A DNA stretch of 64,000 nt from Pelomonas cellulosilytica (GTDB lineage Bacteria; Pseudomonadota; Gammaproteobacteria; Burkholderiales; Burkholderiaceae_C), in NCBI RefSeq assembly GCF_021353265.1, contig NZ_JAJTWU010000008.1, forward strand, positions 18,617 to 82,616. Reading direction: 5' to 3'. The position numbers and the translations under genes are program-made. The notes below the pieces were generated by a model, which ran no database searches, was not told the DNA's origin, and was given only the letters and a program-made list of their open reading frames with translations. This document shows positions 35,663-44,936 of this stretch, piece by piece; the stretch's first letter is position 1, and each line of letters starts with the position of its first letter.

Positions 35663-36838
35663 TCAGCCTTCCAGCGGCAGGCCGGCGTACTGCTCGGCCA
35701 GCGCGGCCTGCGCCCGGGGCGAGGACTGCAAATAGGTCAGCTCATGCTCCTGCGCGCGGCGGTCGAACTCCGTCGAGGCCGGGTAGCTGTGCAGCAGGTT
35801 GGTCAGATACCACGACGTCCGCACGCTGCTCCAGACTCGCCGAAGCGCGGTGTCGCTATAGCCGCGCAGCAGCTCGTCGCGGCCATCGCGGTAGTGCGCC
35901 GCCAGCGCGCGCGACAAGTAGTGCACGTCCGACACCGCGAGGTTCAGCCCCTTGGCCCCGGTGGGCGGCACGATGTGGGCGGCGTCACCCGCGAGGAAGA
36001 GCCGGCCGTGCGACATGGGCTCGGCGACGAAGCTGCGCAACGGCGCGATGGACTTCTCGATGGACGGCCCCTCTTCGATCTGCGCAGCCAGCTCGGCCGG
36101 GAAGCGCGCCTTGAACTCGGGCCAGAAGCGCTCGTCCGGCCAGTCCTCCACGCGGTCGCTCAACGGCACCTGGATGTAGAAGCGGCCGAGCTGATCGCTG
36201 CGGCGCGAGGCCAGCGCGAAGCCGCGCGGGTGGTAGGCATAAGTCACGTCCTCCAGCGGCCGCACGCGGGCCATGATGCCCAGCCAGCCGAAGGGGTAGA
36301 CCTTCTCGTACTCGCGCAGCACGCCGGCCGGCATGGCCTTGCGCGATGGGCCATGGAAGCCGTCGCAGCCGGCGATGTAGTCGCAATCGAGCCGTCGGCG
36401 CTGGCCGTCGAGCGTGAAATCGACGCGGGGGCTTGCGCCGTCGATGTCGTGCAGCGTTAGGTCGGCTGCGCCGTGCAGCACGGCCTGGCCGCGTGCATCG
36501 GCCGCGGCGAAGAGGTCTTCCTGGATCTGCGTCTGCCCGTAGGTCATGAACGGCCGGCCCAGCAGCCGGCCGGCGTCGACGTAGAAGCTGTCGCGCCCGG
36601 CCCAGGCGATACGCATGCCATCGTGCGGATGACCGTCGCGGTCCATGCGTCCGGCCAGGCCGGCAGCGCGGAGCACGTCCACGCTGGTGCTCTCCAGCAC
36701 GCCGGCGCGGATGCGAGACAGCACGTAGGCACGCGTCTGGCGCTCCAGCACGACGCTCCGGATGCCCTGCAGATGCAGCAGTTGCGACAGCAGCAGGCCC
36801 GCGGGGCCTGCGCCGATGATGGCTACCTGGGTTTTCAT
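35663..36838 (-). CDS. pobA: 4-hydroxybenzoate 3-monooxygenase
   Basis: A 391-aa class A flavoprotein hydroxylase that converts 4-hydroxybenzoate to protocatechuate with NADPH and oxygen. The FAD motif GAGPAG is at 9-14; LSRIRAGVLES and MTYGQTQIQEDLF are specific to PobA; DG motif CDYIAGCDGFHG; and GD motif LFLAGDAAHIVPPTGAKGLN. The length matches the family (about 390). The start ATG at 36838 fits the motif; an upstream frame is not family-like. The gene lies between the pmdF- and pmdD-type genes, so hydroxylation and cleavage are in one operon. Confidence 0.96.
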   Translation of the reverse strand: MKTQVAIIGAGPAGLLLSQLLHLQGIRSVVLERQTRAYVLSRIRAGVLESTSVDVLRAAGLAGRMDRDGHPHDGMRIAWAGRDSFYVDAGRLLGRPFMTYGQTQIQEDLFAAADARGQAVLHGAADLTLHDIDGASPRVDFTLDGQRRRLDCDYIAGCDGFHGPSRKAMPAGVLREYEKVYPFGWLGIMARVRPLEDVTYAYHPRGFALASRRSDQLGRFYIQVPLSDRVEDWPDERFWPEFKARFPAELAAQIEEGPSIEKSIAPLRSFVAEPMSHGRLFLAGDAAHIVPPTGAKGLNLAVSDVHYLSRALAAHYRDGRDELLRGYSDTALRRVWSSVRTSWYLTNLLHSYPASTEFDRRAQEHELTYLQSSPRAQAALAEQYAGLPLEG

Positions 36839-36906
36839 GATGGGGTGGGCACGCGTCTGATGGGGGTCATGTTTGTCTCCTCGCCGCTTCAAGAGGGCGC
36901 TGTTCC

Positions 36907-37590
36907 TTAGTCGATGTAGCGCAGGCCGGCCTGCGCCAGGGGTTCGCGCATCTGGTACATGTCCAGACCGAGCACGCCGGCGGCGAGGCGCTCGCGCTTG
37001 TCGGCTTCCAGGGCCTCGCGGCGGGCTGCGGCATTCAGCGTCCGAGGCGCCGCGGCGCGGGGCACGCAGACGATGCCGTCGTCGTCGGCGACGATCACGT
37101 CGCCTGGGTGGACGAGGGCGCCCGCGCACACCACGGGGATGTTGACGGAGCCCAGCGTCGCCTTGATCGTGCCCTTGCTGCTGATGGCGCGGCTCCAGAC
37201 TGGAAAGCCCATCTCGGTGAGCGTCTTCACGTCGCGCACGCCGGCGTCGATGACGAGGGCGCGTGCGCCGCGCGCCTGGAAGGACGTGGCCAGCAGGTCG
37301 CCGAAGTAGCCGTCAGTGCATTCCGCCGTGATGGCGGCCACGACGATGTCGCCCGGTCGGATCTGCTCGGCCGCGACATGCATCATCCAGTTGTCACCCG
37401 GGTGCAGCAGCACGGTGACGGCGGTGCCGCTGACCTGGGCGCCGGCATAGATGGGGCGCATATAGGGCTTGAGCAGACCGACGCGGCCCATGGCCTCGTG
37501 GACGGTGGCGCTGCCGTGGCGCGCCAGGCCCTCGGCCACGGCGGTGTCCGTGCGTGTGATGTTGCGGTAGACCACTCCGAGTTCGTACAT
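36907..37590 (-). CDS. pmdF: 4-carboxy-4-hydroxy-2-oxoadipate aldolase/oxaloacetate decarboxylase
   Basis: A 227-aa RraA-fold aldolase of the LigK/PmdF type that splits the last intermediate to pyruvate and oxaloacetate with a divalent metal. Evidence is the N-terminus [14 protein letters not shown], the conserved [20 protein letters not shown], the nearby [20 protein letters not shown], and [12 protein letters not shown], which holds the Arg-Asp pair. Start at 37590 is chosen by family length. The pmdE gene ends 1 bp upstream. Confidence 0.93.
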   Translation of the reverse strand: MYELGVVYRNITRTDTAVAEGLARHGSATVHEAMGRVGLLKPYMRPIYAGAQVSGTAVTVLLHPGDNWMMHVAAEQIRPGDIVVAAITAECTDGYFGDLLATSFQARGARALVIDAGVRDVKTLTEMGFPVWSRAISSKGTIKATLGSVNIPVVCAGALVHPGDVIVADDDGIVCVPRAAAPRTLNAAARREALEADKRERLAAGVLGLDMYQMREPLAQAGLRYID

Positions 37591-37591
37591 G

Positions 37592-38617
37592 TCACAGCCC
37601 CTTGCGCCGGAGGTGGGCGTCGAGCCGGCCGAACACGCGCCGGGCATTGCCCTCGAAGATCTGGTGACGCTCCTCGTCCGTGAGGTCGGCGGCCTCGATG
37701 TAGCGCCTGGTGTCGTCGTAGTAGTGGCCTGTGGTGGGGTCGACGCCCCGCACCGCGCCGATCATCTCGGAGGCGAACAGCACGTTTTTCACCGGAATCA
37801 CCTCGGTCAGCAGGTCGATGCCGGGTTGGTGATAGACGCAGGTGTCAAAGAAGATGTTGTTCAGCAGATGCTCATCCAGTAGCGGCTTCTTCAGCTCCTG
37901 CGCGAGGCCCCGGAAGCGACCCCAGTGGTAGGGCACCGCGCCACCGCCGTGCGGTATCAGGAACCTCAGCGTCGGAAAGTCCTTGAACAGGTCGCCGGTC
38001 AGGCATTGCATGAAGGCCGTGGTGTCGGCATTCAGGTAGTGGGCACCCGTCGTGTGGAAGCACGCATTGCAACTGGTGCTGACGTGGATCATGGCCGGGA
38101 TGGCGTGCTCCACCATCGTTTCGTAGAGCGGGTACCAGTGCCGGTCGGTTAGCGGCGGGCTGGTCCAGTGCCCGCCGGACGGGTCCGGGTTGAGGTTGAT
38201 GCCCACGAAGCCGTAGTCGCGCACGCAGCGCTCCAGCTCGGTGAGGCAGCTGATCGGGTCCACACCTGGCGACTGCGGCAGCATGGCGGCGCCGATGAAG
38301 TGCTCGGGGAAGAGCTGGCTGACGCGGAAGCACAGCTCGTTGCACAGAGCCGCCCAGGTTGAGCTGACCTCGAAGTCGCCGATGTGGTGGGCCATGAAGC
38401 TGGCCCGGGGGCTGAAGATCGTCAGATCGCTGCCGCGCTCCCGCATCCTCCGAAGCTGGTTGGTCTCGATGGATTCGCGCAGCTCGTCGTCGCTGATGCG
38501 CAGCTCGGAGGCGCGAGGCATCGGCGTGCCGTCCTTGAGTGCGGCGATCTGCCGGTCTCGCCAGAGACCCAGCGCCGCGGGCGCCGTGGTGTAGTGACCG
38601 TGGACGTCAATGATCAT
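37592..38617 (-). CDS. pmdE: 4-oxalomesaconate hydratase
   Basis: A 341-aa amidohydrolase-fold LigJ/PmdE enzyme: metal motif DVHGHYTT (HxH at 6-8), [51 protein letters not shown], and [12 protein letters not shown]. It hydrates 4-oxalomesaconate to 4-carboxy-4-hydroxy-2-oxoadipate. Its ATG overlaps the stop of the upstream substrate-binding-like gene by four bases. No gene for the tautomerase of LigU/GalD type is seen in the window, although it would make the keto form needed here. Confidence 0.93.
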   Translation of the reverse strand: MIIDVHGHYTTAPAALGLWRDRQIAALKDGTPMPRASELRISDDELRESIETNQLRRMRERGSDLTIFSPRASFMAHHIGDFEVSSTWAALCNELCFRVSQLFPEHFIGAAMLPQSPGVDPISCLTELERCVRDYGFVGINLNPDPSGGHWTSPPLTDRHWYPLYETMVEHAIPAMIHVSTSCNACFHTTGAHYLNADTTAFMQCLTGDLFKDFPTLRFLIPHGGGAVPYHWGRFRGLAQELKKPLLDEHLLNNIFFDTCVYHQPGIDLLTEVIPVKNVLFASEMIGAVRGVDPTTGHYYDDTRRYIEAADLTDEERHQIFEGNARRVFGRLDAHLRRKGL

Positions 38618-39300
38618 GAAGGCTCCGTCATGCCGTGGCGGCGTTTGGTGAAGGCAGCGTCCGGGCTGCAGAGGTGGTCCAGCAGTGCCTGTGCGCCGGG
38701 GCCGGCGGCCTGGCCCAGGGCAGCGCCGAAGCGGCTCGTGAAGGCCGGTTCGGCGGGCAGGTCGCCGAGCAGCGTGATGCCCGGCTGGCCCAGCAGCTCG
38801 CTGCGCTGCTGCAGGCCCAGGCTGACCTCACCGCGTGCCAGCAGCGCCGCGACCGGCACGCCGGGCGCTGCCTGTACCAGCCGCGGGCGCAGCGCGTCCA
38901 GCAGGCCCCAGCGCTGGAACAAGGCCAGCAGCGCCGTGCCGCTCGGCCCCGTCGAGTAGCCGATGGCCGTGGCGTCGAGCACGGCCGCACGGAAGTCGTC
39001 GGCGCTGGCCAGCACGGGCGCCCGTGCGCCGGCCGGTACAGCGGCGGCCACCGCCGAGTCGGCGAATGCGCGTACCGGGCCGACCCAGCCTTCGCGCGCC
39101 AACGCCTGCAGCGCATCGTCGGCCAGCACCACCACGTCGAAGCGCTCGCCGTTGCGCAGCCGCCGGACCACGTCCACGCCGCCGGCCGCATGCATCGCCA
39201 CGGCCCGGCCGCTGGCCTGCGCATGAGCCTGGGCCAGTTCGGCGACGAGCGTGCGCGTGGCCATCGAGGAAATGCCGTTCAGCGTTTGCATGCGGTGCAT
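38614..39300 (-). CDS. Molybdate-binding-protein-like (ModA-type) substrate-binding domain protein
   Basis: A 228-aa protein (start 39300, or 39291 in MQTLNGISS). The layout fits type II periplasmic-binding-like folds: VDVVRRLRNGERFDVVVLA, AIGYSTGPSGTALLALFQRW, and a C-terminal domain (LGLQQRSELLGQPGITLLGD). No signal peptide is visible, so it may be cytoplasmic, unlike ModA. It is the first gene of the pmd operon, overlapping pmdE by four bases. Its role in the pathway is unknown; it might sense or sequester an intermediate. Confidence 0.75.
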   Translation of the reverse strand: MHRMQTLNGISSMATRTLVAELAQAHAQASGRAVAMHAAGGVDVVRRLRNGERFDVVVLADDALQALAREGWVGPVRAFADSAVAAAVPAGARAPVLASADDFRAAVLDATAIGYSTGPSGTALLALFQRWGLLDALRPRLVQAAPGVPVAALLARGEVSLGLQQRSELLGQPGITLLGDLPAEPAFTSRFGAALGQAAGPGAQALLDHLCSPDAAFTKRRHGMTEPS

Positions 39301-39426
39301 TCTGCGAAGCCGACTCCCATCGAGATAGTTCTGGCTCGGCCTAGCTGCTATGCAGAAACTGATGAGTCGCACCGGGTGGCAACGTACAGTCCGACCGGTC
39401 CGTCGCCCCTTGGCCTGCTCCCGCGC
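39301..39426. promoter_or_regulatory. Divergent promoter region of the protocatechuate operon
   Basis: 126 bp between the minus-strand operon start (39300) and the plus-strand LysR start (39427). Half-sites TTCTGC (39300-39305) and GCAGAA (39352-39357) are inverted but 46 bp apart. I see no tighter operator. Confidence 0.4.
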
Positions 39427-40344
39427 ATGAACCTGTCCCAGATCGAAGCCTTCGTCCACGTGGCCGAACATGGCAGCTTCAGTAAGGCGGCGCTGGTGCT
39501 GGGCGTGGCCCAGCCTTTGCTGAGCCGCCAGGTGCGGGCGCTGGAGGTGGACCTGCGCGAGACGCTGCTGGAGCGACACGGCCGCGGCGTGCGCCTGACG
39601 GAGGCCGGACGCCGCTTGCTGGAGCATGGGCAGGACATCCTGCAACTCGTTCAACACGCCCGCGAGGACTTGCGGGCCCAGCGCGATGAACCGGCTGGCA
39701 GCATCACTCTGGCCGTGCCGCCCACGCAAGCCCGGCTGCTGACGCTGCCGCTGATCCAGGCCTTTCAGGCGCGCTGGCCCGCGGCACGGCTGGCAATCAT
39801 GGAAGGCTTTTCGACGACGCTGACCGAGTGGCTGCTGACGGGCCGCTGCGACCTCGCGCTGGTCTACAACCCCGAGCCGCTGCCGGCGCTGGAGATCGTG
39901 CCGCTGCGTCGCGAGGCCCTGTGTCTGTACAGCGCCGTGGCGCAGGCGCCCACAGGCCCGCTGACGCTGCAACGCCTGGCCCAGCTGCCGCTGGTAATGC
40001 CGCAGCGCGGCCAGCTCTTTCGCAGCCGACTGGAGTCGGCGGCGGCGATGGCGGGCATGCAGCTGGATGTGCGCTGGGAGGTGTCCAGCGTGCCCGCCCT
40101 GCTTGACTTGGTGGCGGCCGGCGTCGGCCACGCGGCGCTGGGCGAGGACGCGCTGCACAGCTACGAGCGCAGGGAGCGCCTGGCCGTGAGCCGCTTCGAC
40201 ACCGAAGACCTGCATTGCACGCTGTGCCTGGTCACTCCGGCCAACCGGCGGCCCACGCCGCTGCAGCGCGGGCTGGCTTCGCTGCTGTTGGAGCATTTCA
40301 GGATGCCGCGCGACGGCGCGGTGCAGGCCCCGACGACGGCTTGA
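39427..40344 (+). CDS. pmdR: LysR-family regulator of the protocatechuate operon
   Basis: A 305-aa LysR protein: helix-turn-helix in HVAEHGSFSKAALVLGVAQP, then LLSRQVRALEVDLRETLLER; effector domain with ALVYNPEPLP and SVPALLDLVAAGVGHAALG. The ATG at 39427 is chosen because the DNA-binding domain begins there; the upstream frame is not similar to anything. It is divergent from the pmd operon by 126 bp, the classical arrangement for its activator. The name is by position; the effector is likely a pathway intermediate such as protocatechuate. Confidence 0.85.
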   Translation: MNLSQIEAFVHVAEHGSFSKAALVLGVAQPLLSRQVRALEVDLRETLLERHGRGVRLTEAGRRLLEHGQDILQLVQHAREDLRAQRDEPAGSITLAVPPTQARLLTLPLIQAFQARWPAARLAIMEGFSTTLTEWLLTGRCDLALVYNPEPLPALEIVPLRREALCLYSAVAQAPTGPLTLQRLAQLPLVMPQRGQLFRSRLESAAAMAGMQLDVRWEVSSVPALLDLVAAGVGHAALGEDALHSYERRERLAVSRFDTEDLHCTLCLVTPANRRPTPLQRGLASLLLEHFRMPRDGAVQAPTTA

Positions 40345-40403
40345 CGCCAGGCCGCGCCGCTGTCGCCTCGTCGCGCCTCGCGGCGGCGCGGTCGGGCGCC
40401 ACG

Positions 40404-41207
40404 TCAGTCCTCGAAGATGGCGACGGCGCGCGTCCAGCCGGCCGAGGCGCCGCGGATCTTTTGTGGGAAGCAGCTCACCGTGAACCCGTGCGGCGGCAGG
40501 GCTTCGAGGTTGTGCAGCTTCTCCAGATGGCAGTAGCCGATGTCGCGGCCGGCCTTGTGGCCCTCCCAGATCAGCGACTTGTCGCCTGTCTCGGCGATCT
40601 TGCGGGCGGTGTAGCTGAAGGGCGCGTCCCAGCTCCAGGCATCGGTGCCCGTGAGGCGCACGCCGCGTTCGAGCAGGTACATCGTGGCCTCGTAGCCCAT
40701 CCCGCAGCCGGCGTTCACAAAGTCGCGCTGGCCGTAGCGGGCGCCGGCGCGGGTGTTGACCATGACGATATCCAGCGGCTGCAGCGTGTGGCCGATGCGG
40801 CGCAGCTCGGCCTCGACCTCGGCGGCGGTGACGACATGGCCGTCGGGCAGGTGGCGGAAGTCCAGCTTGACGCCGGGCTGGAAGCACCATTCCAGCGGCA
40901 CCTCGTCGATGGTGATCGACGGGCGGGCCTCGCCGAGCTTGGCGTCCTGCGTGGAGTGGAAGTGATAGGGCGCATCCAGGTGCGTGCCGTTGTGCGTCGT
41001 CAGCGTGACCCACTCGGCGGCGGCGGCCTCGCCGTCGGGATAGTCGCTGGCCTGCGTGCCCGGCAGCAGGCTCATGAACTCCTGCACCGTGTCGGTGTGC
41101 TTCTGGTAGGTGATGCGCGGTGCCAGCGGCGGCGGGTCCGACAGCACGTCGTTCTCGAGGTAGATGGACAGGTCGACGAAGCGGCGCTTGGGCTTTGCTG
41201 TGGTCAT
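40404..41207 (-). CDS. Cyclase-family metal-dependent hydrolase (kynurenine-formamidase-like)
   Basis: A 267-aa enzyme with the family signature HxGTHxDxPxH at 72-82 (THNGTHLDAPYHF), preceding VVTAAEVEAELRRI, VMVNTRAGARYGQRDF, and C-terminal SCFPQKIRGASAGWTRAVA. Relatives include arylformamidase and isatin hydrolase. Within this catabolic operon it would hydrolyse an amide-, ester- or lactone-like intermediate. It is the last gene of the operon, 13 bp after the FAH-family gene, and converges on the pmdR gene. Confidence 0.9.
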   Translation of the reverse strand: MTTAKPKRRFVDLSIYLENDVLSDPPPLAPRITYQKHTDTVQEFMSLLPGTQASDYPDGEAAAAEWVTLTTHNGTHLDAPYHFHSTQDAKLGEARPSITIDEVPLEWCFQPGVKLDFRHLPDGHVVTAAEVEAELRRIGHTLQPLDIVMVNTRAGARYGQRDFVNAGCGMGYEATMYLLERGVRLTGTDAWSWDAPFSYTARKIAETGDKSLIWEGHKAGRDIGYCHLEKLHNLEALPPHGFTVSCFPQKIRGASAGWTRAVAIFED

Positions 41208-41220
41208 GGCGGTCTCCGGG

Positions 41221-42210
41221 TCAGGGCTGTCGGGCAGCGACGACCTGCTGGTCGATGCGGCCGAAGGGGCCGGGCCGGCCGTCGTCGAAGTGAGCCTGCA
41301 TGGACACGCGGTCGCCGAAGCGCATGAAGGGCGTGCGGGCCTGGCCCGTGTCGATGATCTCGATGACGCGCCGCTCGGCGAGGCAGGCCGAGCCGGCGGC
41401 ACGCGACACGTTGGACACCGTGCCGGAGCCGACGATGGTGCCGGCCGACAGGCGGCGCGTGCGCGCGGCATGGGCGACGAGCTGGCCGAAGTCGAAGTTC
41501 ATCTCGCGGCCATGCGGCTCGCCGAAACGTTGGCCGTTGAGCTGCACGTGCAGCGCCAGGTGCACGCGGCCTGCCTGCCAGGCGTCGCCCAGCTCGTCGG
41601 GCGTGACGGCCACGGGTGCGAAGCTCGTCGACGGTTTGGCCTGCAGGAAGCCGAAGCCGGTGGCCATCTCGTGGGGACCGAGCGCGCGCAAGCTCCAGTC
41701 GTTGATCTGCACGACGAGGCGCACGGCGGCCAGCGCCTCGGCCGGCGTGGCGCCCAGAGGCACGCGGTCGACGACGACGCCGAACTCGCCCTCGAAGTCG
41801 ATGCCGTCGGCTTCGCTGGGCAGCGGCACGTCGTCGCATGGACCGAGGAAATCGTCGCTGGCGCCCTGATACATGACCGGCACGGTGTCGAACTTGGGAA
41901 TGGGCGGGGTGTTGAAGGCGGTCTCCATCAGGCGACCGTGGTTCAAGAAGGCCGAGGCGTCCAGCCACTGCGGGCTGCGCGGCAGCGGGGCCATGCAGTG
42001 GCATGGGTCGAAGGCGAAGCTGTCGGCGGCCGTGCCCGCGTTGAGGCTGTCGTAGAGGGCCTGCAGCTGCAGCCGCTCCTGCTCCCAATGCGACAGCACA
42101 CTTATGAGGTGAGGCCGCGTCGCGCCGGCAGCGACGGCGCGGGAGAGGTCGCGGGAAACGACGACGAGACGGCCATCCGGCGTGCCGTCGCAGAGCGTGG
42201 CGAGTTTCAT
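41221..42210 (-). CDS. Fumarylacetoacetate hydrolase family protein
   Basis: A 329-aa FAH-fold C-C hydrolase or isomerase: FNTPPIPKFDTVPVMYQGA, then metal-binding EGEFGVVVDRV and LVVQINDWSLRALG, KPSTSFAPVAVTPDELG, and SGTVSNVSRA. Such enzymes cleave or decarboxylate acylpyruvates at the end of meta-cleavage pathways. The start (42210) overlaps the MFS stop by four bases, so it is coupled to the transporter. It is followed 13 bp later by the cyclase gene. Confidence 0.93.
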   Translation of the reverse strand: MKLATLCDGTPDGRLVVVSRDLSRAVAAGATRPHLISVLSHWEQERLQLQALYDSLNAGTAADSFAFDPCHCMAPLPRSPQWLDASAFLNHGRLMETAFNTPPIPKFDTVPVMYQGASDDFLGPCDDVPLPSEADGIDFEGEFGVVVDRVPLGATPAEALAAVRLVVQINDWSLRALGPHEMATGFGFLQAKPSTSFAPVAVTPDELGDAWQAGRVHLALHVQLNGQRFGEPHGREMNFDFGQLVAHAARTRRLSAGTIVGSGTVSNVSRAAGSACLAERRVIEIIDTGQARTPFMRFGDRVSMQAHFDDGRPGPFGRIDQQVVAARQP

Positions 42211-43373
42211 GGGTGGGTTCCGTTTTCCAAGCTCAGGGAAGCGCCGCTGTCCTGCGGACGAAGCAGCGCGAGGAAGCAGGCGATGGACACGGCCGCGATG
42301 AGGGCCGCCGCAATCGCCAGCGGTGTGTAGCCCCCCGCCTTCACGAGAGTGCCGCCGAGGATGGGGCCGATCGCCGCGCCGATCATGGTCATGGCCGGCG
42401 TGGCCGCGACGGCGCGGCCGCTCGGGTCGAGCCGGGCGATCGCGCCGAAGGCGAAGGTGTGGCTGAAGATCATCACGCAGGGCAGCAGGATCACGGCCGC
42501 GGCAAACGGCAGGAAGCCCGTGCTCTGCGTGATGACCAGCGCGATCAGCACCTGAGTGGCCGGCCCGGCAAGCAGCACCTGCTGCGGCGCCAGCCGGCGC
42601 TGCAGCAGCGCCGCCAGCGGCGCTGGCAGCAGGGTCACGAAGCCGAGCACGATGAGCATGGACGCGACAGCCCCGGGGCCGAAGCGTTCGTTGCCGATGC
42701 GCTCGACGAAGCTGAACAGCATCGCCTGCACCAGCGCCAAGCAGGCCACGCCGGCCATTGCGCGCCATGCCGTGGGCCGCAGCGGCGTGGCTGGCGCGCC
42801 GCTGCGGCTGCCGGCCGGCGCCCGGACACTGGGAAAGGCCAGTGCGGCCAGCAGGGCCGCCACCGCCATCACGCCGGCGAACACGTGGAACATGGCGGCG
42901 CCGCCAGCGGCCGACACCAGCGCCGGCAGGCCGCCGAGCATCGGGATGGCGAAGACACCCAGGGCCAGGCCGGCCATGGCGAACAGTCGGTGCGGGTTGG
43001 CGCTGCGGCCGATGCTGCCGTGCGTGAAGGACAGGCCGCAGCCGGCGGCCAGGCCGGCCATGGCGTGCAGCGCCGCCATGAGCTCGAAGCCGTCCACCAG
43101 CGTCACGCCGAAGAAGGCAAGCGCCGCCACGCCATACGCCAGCGCCGCCATGGGCCGGGCGGCCACGCGGTGGAACCGCGGCGCGAAGAAGAGGCTGGCC
43201 ACCACGGCGCCAGCCAGGAAGCAGGTGACCAGTGCCCCGGCCTGCTGGGGGTCGAAGCGATAGGCCGACATCAGCGTGCCGACCCAGACGGGCAGGGTGA
43301 CGAGGTCGATCATGCCGGCGCAGTGCGCTGCCATCAGCACGGCCCGTCCGGCGGCGCTCTCTGTCTTGCTCAT
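42207..43373 (-). CDS. MFS transporter
   Basis: A 388-aa inner-membrane protein with about 12 hydrophobic segments (LITGCFLAGAVVASLFF-like strings; AHCAGMIDLVTLPVWVGTLM; SYSLIVLGFVTLLPAPLAAL-type). It belongs to the major facilitator superfamily of short, nearly signature-less members. The start is preceded by CAGGAGACCCC. In a catabolic operon it is a good candidate for uptake of the aromatic substrate or export of an intermediate. It lies between the epimerase (22-bp gap) and the FAH-family gene (4-bp overlap). Confidence 0.85.
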   Translation of the reverse strand: MSKTESAAGRAVLMAAHCAGMIDLVTLPVWVGTLMSAYRFDPQQAGALVTCFLAGAVVASLFFAPRFHRVAARPMAALAYGVAALAFFGVTLVDGFELMAALHAMAGLAAGCGLSFTHGSIGRSANPHRLFAMAGLALGVFAIPMLGGLPALVSAAGGAAMFHVFAGVMAVAALLAALAFPSVRAPAGSRSGAPATPLRPTAWRAMAGVACLALVQAMLFSFVERIGNERFGPGAVASMLIVLGFVTLLPAPLAALLQRRLAPQQVLLAGPATQVLIALVITQSTGFLPFAAAVILLPCVMIFSHTFAFGAIARLDPSGRAVAATPAMTMIGAAIGPILGGTLVKAGGYTPLAIAAALIAAVSIACFLALLRPQDSGASLSLENGTHP

Positions 43374-43395
43374 GGGGTCTCCTGGTGGGCCGGCT

Positions 43396-44334
43396 TCATG
43401 CCAGCGCGTTGTCGACGAGTTGGCTCAGGGTCATGTCGTCCATGAAGCCCAGCGCGCGGGCCTCGGGCGTGTGCAGCGGTGGCATGCGCGCGAAGAGGTT
43501 TTCGATGCGCTCGTCGGGCTGGTGGCGCAACAGCGTGTCTGCGCTCCGGGCCGCCTCGTGGGCAACGGCCTGCACCGACGCGAGCAGCACCGGCAGCTGC
43601 ACGACGCGCGAGCGCGGCATTTGGCCGGCCGGCAGCGTGGCGGCGTGCAGCAGGTTGTCGACGCAGCGCTGACGCGACATCCACCAGCAGCGACCTTCGG
43701 CCGAGACCGGACAGGTGTAGGGCTGGCCGGCGCGCAGCGTGCGGATGAGGTCGCTCATGAAGGCCGAGCCATGCCCGGCCGAGGTGCCGGGTCGAGCCAC
43801 GATGCCGGGCAGGCGCAGCGAGAGGCCGTCGACCTGACCACGGCGGCTCAGGTCGGCCAGGTGGACCTCGGCCATCAGCTTGTGGGCGCCGTAGCTGGAC
43901 TGCGGGGCCGGCGCGGCGGCTTCTTCCACGCAGGTCAGGGGCTGCAGGGCGCCGTAGACGGCCACGGAGCTGGCGAACACCAGCCGCGTGACGCTGCCGC
44001 CGGCCGCCACCGCGTCGAACAAGCGCAGCGTGTCGTGCAGGTTGACGCGCTGGCCGAGCCGAGGTTCGCGCTCCGCCAGCCCCCCCGGGACGCTGGCGAG
44101 GTGGTAGACCACATCGGCCGGCTCGCGCAGCAGCCGGTCAAGCACGGCGGCCTCGGCGAACTGGCCTGGGAAGAGGGCGACCCGCGCGTCTCGCCGCCAG
44201 GCCTCCGCTTGGGGGCCGAAGCCCTGATCGACGAGGCTGAGCCGGGTGAGCTGGCCGAGAACGGTGCCATCCAGCAGGCGTTGCACCAGGGCCTCGCCCA
44301 CATAGCCTGCTGCACCGGTGACGATGACGTGCAT
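43396..44334 (-). CDS. NAD-dependent epimerase/dehydratase (extended SDR)
   Basis: A 312-aa extended SDR: GAAGYVG at 7-13, ASSVAVYG, catalytic SYGAHKLMAEV (YxxxK), and PGIVARPGTSAGHGSAFMSD. It resembles the D-erythronate dehydrogenase (DenD) group. In an aromatic pathway it probably acts on a hydroxy- or oxo-acid derived from ring cleavage; the substrate is not known. It sits 9 bp after the cupin gene. Confidence 0.88.
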   Translation of the reverse strand: MHVIVTGAAGYVGEALVQRLLDGTVLGQLTRLSLVDQGFGPQAEAWRRDARVALFPGQFAEAAVLDRLLREPADVVYHLASVPGGLAEREPRLGQRVNLHDTLRLFDAVAAGGSVTRLVFASSVAVYGALQPLTCVEEAAAPAPQSSYGAHKLMAEVHLADLSRRGQVDGLSLRLPGIVARPGTSAGHGSAFMSDLIRTLRAGQPYTCPVSAEGRCWWMSRQRCVDNLLHAATLPAGQMPRSRVVQLPVLLASVQAVAHEAARSADTLLRHQPDERIENLFARMPPLHTPEARALGFMDDMTLSQLVDNALA

Positions 44335-44343
44335 GGCAGCCTC

Positions 44344-44925
44344 TCAATGACCCGCGAGGGCCTGTGCGAGCCCGGCGTCGTACCGGCCGTCCACCAGCAC
44401 GAAGAGCATGCGGCACGGGCGGTCGGAACGGTTGGCCCAGGCGTGGTTGGTGCCGCGCTGCACGACCACGCTGCCCGGGCCGAGCAGCACCTCGTCGTTG
44501 TCCAGCACCAGGGTCAGTTCGCCGGCGATGACCACTCCGTAGTCCACCGTCTCCGTGCGGTGCATCAGCGGGTGGGGCGAGCCGGCTTTGACCGTGCTCA
44601 GCCGGGCATCGCCGGCCTGGCCGAAGGCCTGCTCCATGCGCTCGTGGCCGCGCGCGAGGAACTCGGGCGTGTCGGGCGGGATGTCGACGAAGCGGATGCG
44701 CGTGCCGCGGGCTGGCGGCGCCAGTTGCAGCGGGCCGAGCGTGGGGTCGTCCTCGTCGGCGCCGATGGGGGCCGGTGTAGCAGGGGTGGCCCACACCTCG
44801 TGGAAGACCGTGCCGGGGATGGCCTGGAGTTCCACGACGCTTGGCAGCGCGCCGGCGGACGTCACGCAGGCGCGGCCGTCGTCGTCATGGCCGGTCACGA
44901 TGCGGTGGATCTGGGGCAGCGTCAT
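44344..44925 (-). CDS. Cupin-domain protein
   Basis: A 193-aa single-cupin protein. The cupin motifs are HPLMHRTETVDYGVVIAGEL with its two His and one Glu, then LGPGSVVVQRGTNHAWANRS. The first 90 residues (ELQAIPGTVFHEVWATPATP) are an N-terminal extension. The metal-binding His/Glu set suggests an active metal site, perhaps an isomerase, dioxygenase or decarboxylase. It lies 11 bp after the flavoprotein hydroxylase gene. Confidence 0.85.
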   Translation of the reverse strand: MTLPQIHRIVTGHDDDGRACVTSAGALPSVVELQAIPGTVFHEVWATPATPAPIGADEDDPTLGPLQLAPPARGTRIRFVDIPPDTPEFLARGHERMEQAFGQAGDARLSTVKAGSPHPLMHRTETVDYGVVIAGELTLVLDNDEVLLGPGSVVVQRGTNHAWANRSDRPCRMLFVLVDGRYDAGLAQALAGH

Positions 44926-44936
44926 CGTTCGCTCCT

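Noticed and set aside
39300..39357. Inverted TTCTGC/GCAGAA half-sites as the pmdR operator
   Set aside because: They are 46 bp apart and one overlaps the start codon of the operon's first gene; too weak to call.
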